Assembly (NCBI GenBank): GCA_033439685.1
Contig: JAUEDM010000001.1
Coordinates: 7,254,001-7,318,000 of the forward strand
Direction: 5' to 3'
Length of the DNA stretch: 64,000 nucleotides
DNA from: Apodospora peruviana
Taxonomy: Eukaryota; Ascomycota; Sordariomycetes; Sordariales; Lasiosphaeriaceae
Part shown: positions 54,112 to 64,000 of the stretch, in pieces
Layout of the letters: the number at the start of each line of letters is the position of its first letter
Numbering within the stretch: the stretch's first letter is position 1
The notes under the pieces: model-generated
What the model was told of the DNA's origin: nothing
Seen by the model: only the letters and a program-made list of their open reading frames with translations
Databases searched by the model: none
Position numbers and translations under genes: made by a program

Positions 54112-55826
54112 TCATTCTTTCTCCTGAATATACTCGGAATTGGTCGTCAATTCGCCAGTAGCGGCAACGGCAGTATTCGTGGTACCACCGGCAGTGTTAT
54201 CACCCGCAGTGGTTGCTGCTGCTGCTTCCGAGTCTTCTTTTTCGCTGCTGCTCCTGCTGCTGCTGTGGCCAAATTTATTCCTCCAATTTCTCTCTGCAAA
54301 CTTGAATGACGTCCCGTTTTCTGCGTGCTCGGCGGCCACGTCATCGAAAGTTTTGTCTTGAGCGGAGGCTTCCTTGCGGATGCGGCGTGTGCGAAGAAGC
54401 CAGATGATGTGTGAGAAGAAGATGCCGGCCTCGAGGAGACAGCTTTTTTTTCATGTTAGCTTACAGGCGCATAGATGATGGGTGGCAGGGATCGGATCTT
54501 GACGAATGAAGACACACATTGAGAAATGGGGAAACTCACCATAGTACGTAGAGCACACCTCCCAGTATATCAAAAGTATGCTGTGCGACTTTGGAGAGGG
54601 CCGTGTGTTAGTTTGAGTGCCAGGCAACTGCGAATGGTATGCGGGTGTCTTACCAAGTGCCATGAGCGAGAAGAAGGCTCCAAACCAGTCCATCGAGAGA
54701 AATACCTGTGTACGTACAGCGGTCAGTATAAAGTTTCACTTCGTGTCGCCGATCATTGGAATAAGATATCAACTTACCCAGTTAATCCCTATTACCCGCC
54801 CTCTTCGCTTCCAGATTTCGCCATACGGGGGCAGAAGGCCAGCGGCGAGAAGAACAGCTGCTATAATTCCCACAACGAGAATACCTGTCTCGTTTCCTGA
54901 CTCATAGAGTGGCTAGAAATTGATTAGTTGAGATCCTCGTCAAGTTATATATATATATATATATGGTTGGGAGACTTTTACCCTGAGTGTGAGGATCAAA
55001 GCGGCCTCGACGCCGGCAAACACACAAGCTGTCACGAGAGCTAACAGTGAAGCCTTCCATACGGGCCACTTCCAGGCGTATACCAAGGTCTGCGCCCAGC
55101 TGATGAGACAGAAGAACATGAAGCAGTGTGGCTGGACCTGGAGGGGGATGTTGAAGTTTTGGGCGACAGCGTATACGCCGAACGGGACGCCGCCTGGTAT
55201 ATATGTCAATATCTCACGATTCGTGTAGTGCTGGGGATATGGGTAGTTGGAACTTACAAAGGGCCCAGATAAACATCATGGCCCCTGGTAAACCGTCGGT
55301 CTTTTTCGTTCTCCAGTTGGTCCATATTTGCGGGATTAGCTGATCAAGAGGTTTTTGTGTTATCATCACCGTGATCGTGCATGCGGAATGGGGAGCTTTC
55401 GCGATGGAACATACCTGGACGCACCAGAGTCTGTAGTATGATTTGTTAATGTTGATAAGTTTCGTGTACAGTCTGGCTGAGACTTTGATCGCATAGAGGT
55501 ATCACGAGGGAGATGGTTATCTCGCGGGATATATCATTTTCTCTTACACTGTCGCCGTTTTGATATCAGTCTGTGTCCCATTATGCAAAATGGTTCTTTG
55601 GATTAACTCACTTGTGCCAATAGTCTTTTCGTGAAGAAACAAGCACAGTCAACCAACAAGCACGGTGATAAACGGTTACTGGGATTATATATAGTTGACT
55701 TACGCCCAACACATTTGCAGCCTATATATTTGGTAAGACGTTAGTACCAAGAGCCGGGGCCATTGGGGTAACACGGCATTGGAGAAGAACATGACGTACG
55801 GTAGGAATTTCAGTCTGCGGCGCCAT
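54112..55826 (-). CDS. PQ-loop repeat membrane protein with a micro-exon cluster
   Basis: Eleven exons: 55800-55826, 55704-55721, 55612-55624, 55548 (1 nt), 55415-55430, 55258-55339, 54982-55193, 54778-54912, 54654-54705, 54540-54588 and 54112-54442. They sum to 936 nt, 311 residues. The protein starts MAPQTEIPTAANVLGTIGTI and continues LWCVQLIPQIWTNWRTKKTD (first PQ motif). The second is LLPPYGEIWKRRGRVIGINW. About seven hydrophobic helices can be drawn, then a Ser/Ala/Thr/Glu-rich tail. PQ-loop proteins of the MtN3/Ypq/cystinosin superfamily usually carry small solutes across vacuolar or other endomembranes; the substrate here is unknown. The 1-nt exon is inferred (see findings). A competing GTTAAT donor would keep frame but put SerGlu in the first helix. 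Confidence 0.85.
54943..54964. repeat. (TA)n tract inside an intron of the PQ-loop gene
   Basis: A run of TA dinucleotides lies in the intron between 54,913 and 54,981, close to the donor side on the minus strand. Confidence 0.9.
55548..55548 (-). other. Probable one-nucleotide exon
   Basis: On the minus strand the sequence reads GCGACAG|T|GTAAGAG: a good acceptor, one T, then a good donor. The preceding exon leaves one base (A) and the following exon supplies A, so the codon becomes ATA (Ile) in the first transmembrane segment. Confidence 0.65.
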
Positions 55827-57198
55827 TTTGATAGTACTTTTCTTTGACGTAACGTCCCCGAATCGGGGCAGCAGCGAAACGAAGTTAAAAAGAAATGGAA
55901 GTAAAGTAGTAAGTGTATGGCATTGAAAGACGAGACTCTATAAAGGTAGCTCACCACAAAGGCTTTCGACCCGGGCCTGGGTCTTCATATAAACTTTGCA
56001 ACTCTAGCTTGCATTCCTTTCCTACCTAACCAAGAACGGGTGTCCATACAACAAGGCAGTTCCAAACTAGGTAAATGCCTTACAAATTATACATATGGGT
56101 TTCGTAGTGCGAGATAGCCAGGGCAGACTTCCCCACCACACCAACAAGCATTTGCTGCGCCGGTTTTCTTCAACGTTTGCGATATGCCGCGGAAAGGAAC
56201 CGCGGAAGGCAAGAGGACGACATGCGACGCTAGGACTGCCAACTTCTCTGGCGTCAACCCGAGAAAATTCGAAGCATGGTGTAGGCCGCCATCGCCCCGC
56301 AGGAGTCCAGAAACACAGTACATTCTTCTTGGAAACAGCGCCGCCGCACTGTCTCACTCGGTGAGTGAAGTGACCTTGATGAAAGTCGAGGTCAACGTCG
56401 ACCATGCCAATATTGTTGCAGACGTAATAATACCCTGTCTCAGACTTTAGAGAAGTCCGGCTGGTGATTTGGGTCCAAGTAGCGCTTTATTATTATCAGA
56501 GCCAGTGCAATGCTATCGTGAACCGACGTTTGTTGAAGTGGGCAGATCTTTAGTACATTTCGGGAATCTCTCAATCTCTCTCGTCCTTATCGTCCAAGTT
56601 GTTTTATCTGGAGCGCAAAATGCAAGACGGTGTCAACCCAAAGTAAGGAAAGTGCGATGCCAAACTGGAAGAGAATAGCTGTAGGAAGGAACGCTGGCCA
56701 ACAGCATCATGGAAAGATGGATATTAGACAAGGCAGGAGCAGCTCGACTGCCCACGCCTCTTGGACGAAATGGATCAGAATCCTGAAAGCACCACAGCAA
56801 CCCACCGTTCAATCCCTACAACTCGAAACGTCCAAAGCTACCAACAAGTTAAACGAACTACAATGTCTTCCACACAGTTGAAGAACATTTTCAAGGCTCC
56901 ACCGACTCCCGGTAACGGTACTGGCAGGGACCCCTTTGATTTTGCGAAGAATCGAGGTACTAACGAGAACCATGGGACAGGAACCACAAACCGTCGACAA
57001 CTTCCTGACCGTCGTCTCTTGGCAACAGCAAAGGTCAGCCTGGCCGCTCCTCACGGAAGCAGCCAAAGCGCCCCTACGAGGACCTTTCCTACATCGCTTT
57101 CCCGCCCCAGCACCGTACCCCGAAGGGACTCGTGTCTCCAGGAGATCACAGCCATAAAAAGGCTAAGTCCTCTCTGAGGCTACGCACCAAGACATGGA

Positions 57199-57376
57199 GC
57201 TTAGTTTCACCATGTACATATCGAAGGACCAGGGGAGATAAGGCCTCCGCACTGGGCTCGACGAGCGTACCAAACGGTTGAGTTTGATCTCACCGTGGGT
57301 ATTACACATCGAAGGACCAGGGGAAATAAGCCCTCCGCACTGCCAGTGGGCTCGATTAACGTACCAAATGGTTGAG
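57199..57376. repeat. Tandem duplication of about 85-95 bp
   Basis: Both units contain ATCGAAGGACCAGGGG, CCTCCGCACTG, GGGCTCGA and CGTACCAAA-GGTTGAG in the same order. The second unit has a short insertion after CACTG. It lies about 200 bases before dispersed repeat copy B. Confidence 0.85.
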
Positions 57377-57601
57377 CTTGCTCTTATTCGCGCGGGGGAG
57401 GAGAGGGGTGCAAATAACGACCCAGTAAGTCTGCCTTTTCTTCTTTTTCTTTCTTTCTTTTTTTGGGCGACAAAGCCGGACTCTGTCACCTCCTCGTGGT
57501 GCCGCCTGGAAACTCCTTCTTTAAGGAGGCCAAGTACAGAGACGCAAGTAGTGCCCACGCTTTCGCGTTCTGAGTCTCAAGCACCTGTTCAAACGCTAGT
57601 G

Positions 57602-58200
57602 GATATCTTCATATTCAGAACGCAACAAGGAATCTTGTTTCGCCTCGCGCAGGAAGGTGAGGTGGAATATAACTCTCGGGTGCCGACAGGTTTGTGTTTC
57701 TTCGTCCGGCTTTCCTAATGCTTCGCGAACCATTAACCCGTTCCCACCGTGACGTTTCAGGTTGAGGGTCTCATCAACTTCCCCAGTGAGGTTTCTCTCC
57801 CTGCTGCTCTTTCTGTACAGATACAGCAGATACTCTCTGCTTTTGGAAACCTTTTACTCCCTGTTCACGTGTCTTTATCCGTGCAAACCCGGTCTGCTCG
57901 GCTCACTTTGCTTTAACGTGTGCTGCGAATCTGCAGAAGGCCAGAATTTTGGTGTCTGGCCTAGGCGGAAAGTCCACTTGGCTCTCCTTGTCTCTGACGG
58001 TGACTTGGCCGAGACTAACTTTGTTTATGATTCTACTTTGCTTAAGCGTGCGTTGTTGCTTCGGGGTTGGAGCAAGTTTAGGCGACGGTATCGTACAAGA
58101 CAGCACCTTGGTTCTTTTGCTTTTTGGTAGTCGATACCGAACCCTGCATTCAACACCATATCACCAGCGCTATTCCTGCTGTCGTTGACGTCCTCTGATG
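57602..58200. repeat. Dispersed repeat, copy B
   Basis: Collinear with copy A at 46,636-47,485 in the same orientation; it ends at the same GTCCTCTGATG word. Flanks beyond the listed ends do not match. Confidence 0.8.
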
Positions 58201-58754
58201 TAGTATCAGACCTCAGACCCCATCAATCTCACGTTGCGCTGGCCGCCCCTGCAAGTACCTTGACGTACTGTGGTACGTGCGCAGGTACACCATTCCACGG
58301 TAAATATTCCGTATGTAGCCATCGAGTACTTCGTACAACCCTGTAAGATCTTTGTCTGTGACATATTATGCGATCGGCTGGCAGGGGTTGAGACGGTATT
58401 TACAAGGCACCTTTTGCTGCTTAAATACTTAGGTATTTCCAGGATGGCTACTATGAGCCACCAAAAGTCACGAGCTGCGAATGGCTGGGTTTGGTTGGCG
58501 GTGGGTGGGGTAGGGGTGGGGCGGGGGTAGGTACCTGAGACTACTTCCGTACTGAAAATGCAAACGAATCGACCGACATCGCGAGGCCATTATTTTCAAG
58601 TCGCTTCGTTGTTCTCCAAGCACCAGGATTCTGCAGGTAATTTCTTCACCTCACCTCTCATATTATCCAAAGTCAAGTTTATCTTGGTGAAATCGGTCAC
58701 GCCAGTCAATCCCGCGGGCCAAAAGGGGCTGCTAAAACAAGCTCAGTGGGCAAG

Positions 58755-59744
58755 ATGTCGGTTGAGGTAAGAAACAGAAAGAGGCCGGCTCAAGACGACG
58801 GCGGATTGAAAAAGAAGCGGAAGAAGGTGCGGCAGGATGACGGCGACCTCGACACTGAAGCAGGCTTGAACTTGGCATTTGCGCGTATGGATGGACAACT
58901 GCTCGCCGATCACATTGCCCAAAAGACGACGCGTTTTGGCACAGACTTGAGTCCAGTCGAGCTCTCTGATCTGTATATCTCGGGTATGACCCGAATATCA
59001 TGCTTACTGGGGGAGTCACAAAGCTAACGATGGACTGGCGAAGCAAACGCGATCAAGGACACAACCTCGTGGGAGAAGCCACGGACAACCGAAAACCTGG
59101 CAGAGTTTTTGGAAGCCTTCACCGAGGACCCAGCGAAGCTCGGAGAGGCTTCCAAAAAGAAGGGGTCACCGCACACCATCATCGTGACCGGGGCGGGTCT
59201 GCGTGCCGCTAATCTGGTCAGGTACGTTCTGACTGCTTTCCTTTTCATCGATCCGACTAACCCGAGCACGGAGCAGATCTGTCAGGAGATTTCAGAAGAA
59301 GGAGAGCCCTGTGGCCAAGTTGGTTAGTGCTTTCCCCTATTTCACGTCACCTTGGCAACCATGACTTAATGTGGTTACCCAGTTCGCCAAACATTTCAAG
59401 CTCGAGGAGCAGGTCGACTTCCTCAAAAAGCACCGCACCGGAATCGCAGTTGGCACCCCACAGCGTCTGATTGACCTCATCGAGAATGGTACGTCACTGG
59501 TTGCCACCCTCCATCCCCTCGAGCCCTTTCCCGCCGTGGACTGCTAACACGCCATTGCAAAGATGCCCTGCCGATCGGGAGCTTGAAGAGGATAGTCGTC
59601 GATGCCTCGCACATTGACCAGAAGAAACGGGGCATTGTGGACATGAGGGAAACGACGATGCCACTCGTACAACTGCTCACGAGGCAGGAGCTGAAGAAGA
59701 GGTACACGGATCCGGAGAAGCCTGTTGATTTGATATTTTACTAG
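58755..59744 (+). CDS. cms1: Cms1, small-subunit processome-associated protein
   Basis: Exons 58755-58983, 59044-59221, 59286-59322, 59383-59488 and 59563-59744, 243 residues. The start is MSVEVRNRKRPAQDDGGLKK, with a basic nuclear or nucleolar signal (KKKRKKVRQDDG). The Cms1 domain follows: LSPVELSDLYISANAIKDTT, the KGSPHTIIVTGAGLRAANLV block, SPVAKLFAKHFKLEEQVDFL, TGIAVGTPQRLIDLIEND and LKRIVVDASHIDQKKRGIVD. The fold resembles the first RecA domain of DEAD-box helicases (VGTPQRL like motif Ib; VDASH in place of DEAD), without ATPase residues. Yeast Cms1 is found in 90S pre-ribosomes. The first intron ends in GAAG, a weaker acceptor, but the join restores the conserved SANAIKDT segment. The C-terminus (KRYTDPEKPVDLIFY) is typical. 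Confidence 0.92.
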
Positions 59745-60292
59745 ACAGTGTTTCTTGAACCATACATGGAGGTGCATGCTTGCATCCCAAACTCCCGGTA
59801 CTTCTCTGGCATCCCCTCGATGTCTTGTTGCCGTGTTGTTGCTCAGGCGGATGATACATTGAGTGTTCTTGCCAAAAGTCTTTTCTGGGCAGGCAGGTCC
59901 GGTATCTTGAGTTCTGGAAGGCACTTTGTTCAGGGGGGGCCTCGGCCCCGAATGGCTTGTGAACCCGCAAGATAGCCAAGGTAGCTTCCATTCTGGCCGC
60001 ACGCTTCGAGCCCCTTCCCTTCTTCGATGCCTGTATCGGACTTGCTTTCTAATGATACCATTCTCGACCCGGGACCCCGAGCGAGGTCAAATATCTTTTC
60101 GAGTCCATTTCTCCTCTTCCTCTCTTCTTTTCTCTTTTCTCTCAAATTCCCATCCATCAGCAACCATCTACCATCTCACTCTTTTTGGACTTCATTCACT
60201 CTTTTACTTTTTGGATTAGGTACCCAATTCTTTCACGTCAATTCGTTTGACGCCTTTTTTGGAGTTCACATACTTCCCTCGCGTCTGTCGAC
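59745..60292. other. Intergenic: cms1 3' flank and promoter of the CFEM gene
   Basis: The last 200 bases are strongly C/T-rich, a usual fungal core promoter. No gene is seen. Confidence 0.5.
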
Positions 60293-63200
60293 ATGAAGAT
60301 AACATCGGCAATCTGTGGCATTGCGCTACTGTCGACCATTCCGTACGCCACCGGACTGGACAATGCATTCCCTTCTTGTGCAGGAGGCTGCCTGTCGCCC
60401 GCCCTCGATGCATCTGGTTGCCATGACTTGCAGTGCATCTGTCAACAGGATCATGATCTGCAGGTAAGCTGATCGCTACTCTCCCGTCCCCCAGGGGCAC
60501 ATTGTTGGCAGTGGCTAACTGTCGGTGATACCTAGACTCTCTTTCAATGTCTCTTCACCAACTGTGACGCGGAAGAGTACGCCCCCGCGCTCAAGCGTAT
60601 CACAGATGACTGCATCAATGTCAGTGTGACTTCGACTGTACAGAGTCTCCTCCATGGCGATCAAGATGCCAGCCGTCTTGATTCCCGCGGCTCGCCGATT
60701 CAGCTCAACGTCAATCTCGGCATGCCGCACGATGAGGACCGTGTACCCGGTGACAACAGCAACCCGATGGCTCTCAACAACAATCCAGCACTCCCAACTT
60801 CCTCCACAGCTGACGGCTCAAACAACGATCAGCGTTCGGTGGAGATGAGCATCAACCTCAACTACGGCACAGACACAGCTGGAACCAAGGCGACATCCCT
60901 CAATCCTGGCGTACGTGCTGAGCGTCTCATATCCGGAGCTGTCTCCCCTCTCAACGACACTTCTATTCTTGCCGATTGTCCTCCAGGTCAAAGCCCCAAT
61001 GGAGGTACCGGAGATGGTAACGGCGGCCCCTCTGGCCCAAGCGGACCTCCTCCTGGCAACGGAAACGGATCCGGCAACGGAAACGGAGCCGGCAACGGCT
61101 ACGGAGCCGGCAATGGCAATGGCAATGGCAATGGCAATGGCAATGGCAATGGCAACGGCAACGGGAATGGGGCTGGCCAACCTGTCTCTCCTTCACCGGC
61201 AACAGTCACGGTATTCGTCCCGATGGGGGCAGGTCCCGGGGCAGGCTCAGGAGCAGATTCCGGTGCTGGCGCATACCCTCCTGCCGGCAACGCTGGTGCA
61301 GGCGGCAACACCGGTGACAATGGTGCAGGTTCTGGAGCCGGCAACGGCAACGGGAATGGAGCCGGCCAACCTGTCGCACCTCCGCCGGCAACAGTCACAG
61401 TATTCGCCCCAATGGGAGCGGGATCTGGAGCGGGATCTGGAGCGGGATCTGGAGCGGAATCTGGAGCGGGATCTGCAGCGGAATCTGGAGCGGGATCTGC
61501 AGCAGGTGATGGATCAGGGTCTGGTTCAGGCTCGGGTGCCGGTGCATACCCTCCTGCCGGCAACGGTGGTGCAGGTCCTGGAACTGGCAACGGCAATGGG
61601 AATGGCGCCGGCCAACCTGTCGCACCTCCGCCGGCAACAGTCACAGTATTCGTTCCAACGGCGCCGATGGGAGCAGGTTCTGGAGTGGGATCTGGAACAG
61701 GTGATGGATCAGGGTCTGGTTCAGGCTCGGGTGCTGGCGCATACCCTCCTGCCGGCAACGGTGGTGCAGGCGGAAACGCCGGTGGCAATGATGCAGGTCC
61801 TGGAGCTGGCAATGGCAACGGGACTGGCAACAGCAATGGAGCTGGCAACGGAGCCGGCAACGGCAACGGGAATGGAGCCGGCCAGCCTGTCGCACCTCCG
61901 CCAGCAACAGTCACAGTATTCGTTCCAACGGCGCCGATGGGAGCAGGTTCTGGAGCGGGATCTGGAGCAGGTGCTGGATCAGGCTCGGGATCAGGCTCGG
62001 GATCAGGCTCGGGATCAGGCTCGGGATCAGGCTCGGGATCAGGCTCGGGAACAGGTGCTGGATCAGGCTCGGGATCAGGTTCTGGAGCGGGATCCGGAGC
62101 AGGTGCTGGATCAGGCTCGGGATCAGGCTCGGGATCAGGCTTGGGATCAGGCTTGGGATCAGGCTTGGGATCAGGCTCGGGATTAGGCTCCGGTGCCAGT
62201 GCATGCCCTCCTGCCGGTAACGGTGGAAACACCGGTGGCTCTGGTGATGGATCTGGTAATGGCTACGGAGCGGGCAATGGCAATGGCAACGGGAATGGAG
62301 CTGGCCAGCCTGTCGCACCTCCGCCGGCAACAGTTACGGTACTCATCACAGGAGCAGGTTCGGGGTCAGGTTCTGGCGCTGGCGCAAACCCTCCTTCTGG
62401 CAGCGGTGGTAATGGCGGAAATCCTGGTGGCAATGCTGCAGGCTCTGGAGCCGGCGCTGGTCTCGGCAACGGAGGGTCACCCAATGGCCTCGGCAATGGA
62501 AACGGGAACGGCAATGGCTTGGGGAATGGCAACGGAATGGACTGTGGCAACAATGGAGCCGGTTCTGGTAACGGCAATGGCAACGGCAACCCCACTGGCA
62601 ATGGGAATGAGAATAGCAATGGAAATGGTGGTGCTGGGTCTGGCATGGGCGGTGGTGCCGGCGCTCCATGCCCATCTCCGGCCCAGATGCAAGGTCCGTT
62701 TGTGGAAACAGTCATCATCGTCGGATCCCCAAGTCCCGAGGCCATTGTGCCAACCACATGCCCTTCAACCGCAGCACAACCGGCCCATGCGGTTGTGACT
62801 GTCGTCGAGACGGTCGCTCCTCCGCCGCCTTTTCCTCCGCAGCCGCCAGCTCCCGCTCCTTTCCCACCGGCCCCTTTTCCTGCAGCGGCGGCTCCAGCTT
62901 CTCCTCTGCCCATGGCGCCACCACTGTACGGTCCTCCTCCAGCTACATACCTCGACGTGGTTGGTGCGGCCGTCAACTTGAACACCCCAGAAGCGACCTC
63001 GTTTCTCACTGTCACCCTGTATTTGCCATCAGCTCCCCAACGAGACGGACCCAGCGGCTATGGCTCATCGCCATCAGGTCCAAGTCCAAGTGGTGGTGTC
63101 GGTGGAACTGCACCCGGCAGTGGTACTCCCGGAACAAACCCTGGCGACGGAAGTGGTGGATCGGCTCCCGGAAGTGGAGCGGGTGCTTCGGCGTCAGCCG

Positions 63201-63349
63201 CGCCCGGCTTTTCCTCTTCCCCTCGAAGCACTGCGGCGCCAGCACAAGTCACAGGATCCCTGGCGGACAGACGCGGGCCATCTTTGTCACTCTTAATCAT
63301 CTCTTCTCTGGCTCTCGGCCTCTTACAGGCTGCCATCTTTTTACCCTAG
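60293..63349 (+). CDS. CFEM-domain surface protein with long Gly/Asn/Ser repeats and probable GPI anchor
   Basis: Exons 60293-60463 and 60536-63349, 994 residues. A signal peptide (MKITSAICGIALLSTIPYAT) precedes a CFEM domain with all eight Cys (SCAGGC, GCHDLQCIC, QCLFTNC, DDC) and the Asp before CxC that ligates haem in iron-scavenging CFEM proteins. A spacer of about 120 residues follows, then about 550 residues of GN, GS and GA repeats arranged as several units, each ending in NGNGAGQPVAPPPATVTVF. A Pro-rich segment and a hydrophobic C-terminus (SLLIISSLALGLLQAAIFLP) close the protein, consistent with a GPI signal. Such proteins sit in the cell wall and may acquire haem, adhere or signal. 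The repeats would act as a stalk. A GTACGT/CCAG pair near 60,911-60,986 is not used, since it would shift the frame. Confidence 0.88.
61000..62700. repeat. Coding macrosatellite in the CFEM gene, with nested 6- and 12-bp arrays
   Basis: Higher-order units of roughly 200-400 bp each contain a GGCAACGG-type array, a CCACCT/CCTCCG-GCAACAGTCAC block and a GGATCAGGCTCG-type array. The last is most uniform at 61,976-62,190. Confidence 0.85.
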
Positions 63350-64000
63350 ATCCGACTACCACGACTTCCCAGCATCTTGTGTTCTCATTTTCTCCTTTGT
63401 TATGTGCATCTTCTTAGGTTCGAGTTTTAAAGAACGGGGACGGATTCCTTTCATGTCGATTATTGTGGCGGTTACGAGATACATGTATATGAAATGGCCC
63501 ACTATGCTATTGTATGATACTAGAACAGAAGATAACGGCATCGGCGAGGAATAACCTCAATTTGGTGGTTCTAGACTTGATTCACGTGGGCATAGAGAAG
63601 TATTGTGGCAACAGACCAGATAAACTGTTCATTATTACTTGTGCGCCTTCTCATAGCTCTCTTCTTGTCGGCAAGGTGAAATTGTTCTCTCAGTAGGCCT
63701 GGAGCAATGTTTTTTGCTACCCCGTACCTCCCCGGTACGAGCATGGTTTTGCGCGTGTGCATGTAAATCAGCTTGGATATCAATATCTTTTGGAGTAATG
63801 GAAGGTCATTTCTCGTCACATCTGCTTACTCGAAGCAGTCGAATGGGCAGGTGAAACAATACCCTTGTTGTCGGTAATGAGACTGGAAAGGGTATTGATT
63901 TTGATGCGAGTCAGCCAATCAGATCCGTACGCCAGCAGCTGGCCAGGCACTGGTGGGTGATTCTCTGCCGGCCCGGTCGCCAGACGTCTCCACTGCCGGA
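63350..64000. other. 3' flank of the CFEM gene to the window end
   Basis: No gene is supported in these 651 bases. Confidence 0.5.

Larger units (their letters stand above)
55827..58754. other. Gene-poor, repeat-bearing region (2.9 kb)
   Basis: Holds two ~90-bp tandem units (57,199-57,376) and dispersed repeat copy B (57,602-58,200). A 136-codon frame (from an ATG at 56,770 to 57,177, +) includes a protein-like stretch, MSSTQLKNIFKAPPTPGNG, but has no recognised domain; I treat it as doubtful, possibly a gene relic. Confidence 0.45.

Noticed and set aside
60911..60986. Possible second intron (GTACGT...CCAG) in the CFEM gene
   Set aside because: Its length (76) would break the frame that otherwise stays open for another 2.3 kb to a plausible GPI signal.
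61099..62232. Long minus-strand frame (377 codons, Pro/Glu/Asp-rich) opposite the CFEM gene
   Set aside because: It is the mirror of the Gly/Ser/Asn repeats, whose simple codons leave all frames open. There is no start context or domain.

Overview
The window comes from the nuclear genome of a filamentous ascomycete (Pezizomycotina, most likely Sordariomycetes). The genes carry short GT-AG introns of about 50-140 nt with CTRAY-type branch points. They sit singly on either strand with their own promoters, and the set is typical of these fungi: a CFEM surface protein, a DUF1996 secreted protein, a DUF7704 membrane protein, and Rac and Krev-type GTPases with CaaX ends. I saw no operons, CRISPR arrays or rRNA, and no tRNA I could defend. 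Species cannot be named from sequence alone.

Positions 1-43,400 are a gene-dense conserved segment. In order: Vms1/ANKZF1 (partial, -), a Cys/His-rich unknown (-), a pirin (+), a DUF1996 secreted protein (+), a DUF7704 membrane protein (+), a DCAF11/LEC14B-like WD40 protein (+), a CFIm68/CPSF6-like RRM protein (+), a SET-domain methyltransferase (-), COQ4 (+), PDCD5 (-), a ketopantoate-reductase-like protein with a repeat-expanded N-terminus (-), the C1D/Lrp1 exosome cofactor (+), the twin-CX9C protein Mix17/CHCHD2 (+), a UBXN4-like UBX protein (-), the SURF1/Shy1 cytochrome oxidase assembly factor (+), CENP-T (-), Rac (+), a Nop6-like nucleolar RRM protein (-), a DUF7728-like membrane protein (-), and a large single-pass EGF-like protein (-). 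The mix is housekeeping: mitochondrial function (COQ4, SURF1, Mix17, Vms1), RNA processing, ER-associated degradation, kinetochore and polarity. Most of these genes need introns joined to read correctly, and the exon coordinates are given in each entry.

Positions 43,400-58,750 are gene-poor and look accessory. Only two genes are convincing: a Krev-1/Rsr1 GTPase (49,514-50,568, -) and a PQ-loop membrane protein (54,112-55,826, -). The rest holds diverged dispersed repeats (46,636-47,485 and 57,602-58,200 are copies of each other), local tandem repeats, G/C homopolymers, a CG run and TACCTAGG palindromes. A second repeat-like island lies at about 26,600-28,000.

Positions 58,750-63,350 return to genes: Cms1 (+), then a 994-residue CFEM protein with very long Gly/Asn/Ser repeats and a hydrophobic C-terminus that suggests a GPI anchor.

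The most unusual observation is the PQ-loop gene. Its first transmembrane segment appears to be assembled from exons of 18, 13, 1 and 16 nt, including a probable one-nucleotide exon between two good introns. The second is the ketopantoate-reductase-like protein, which has lost expected catalytic and cofactor residues and gained a two-level tandem repeat.
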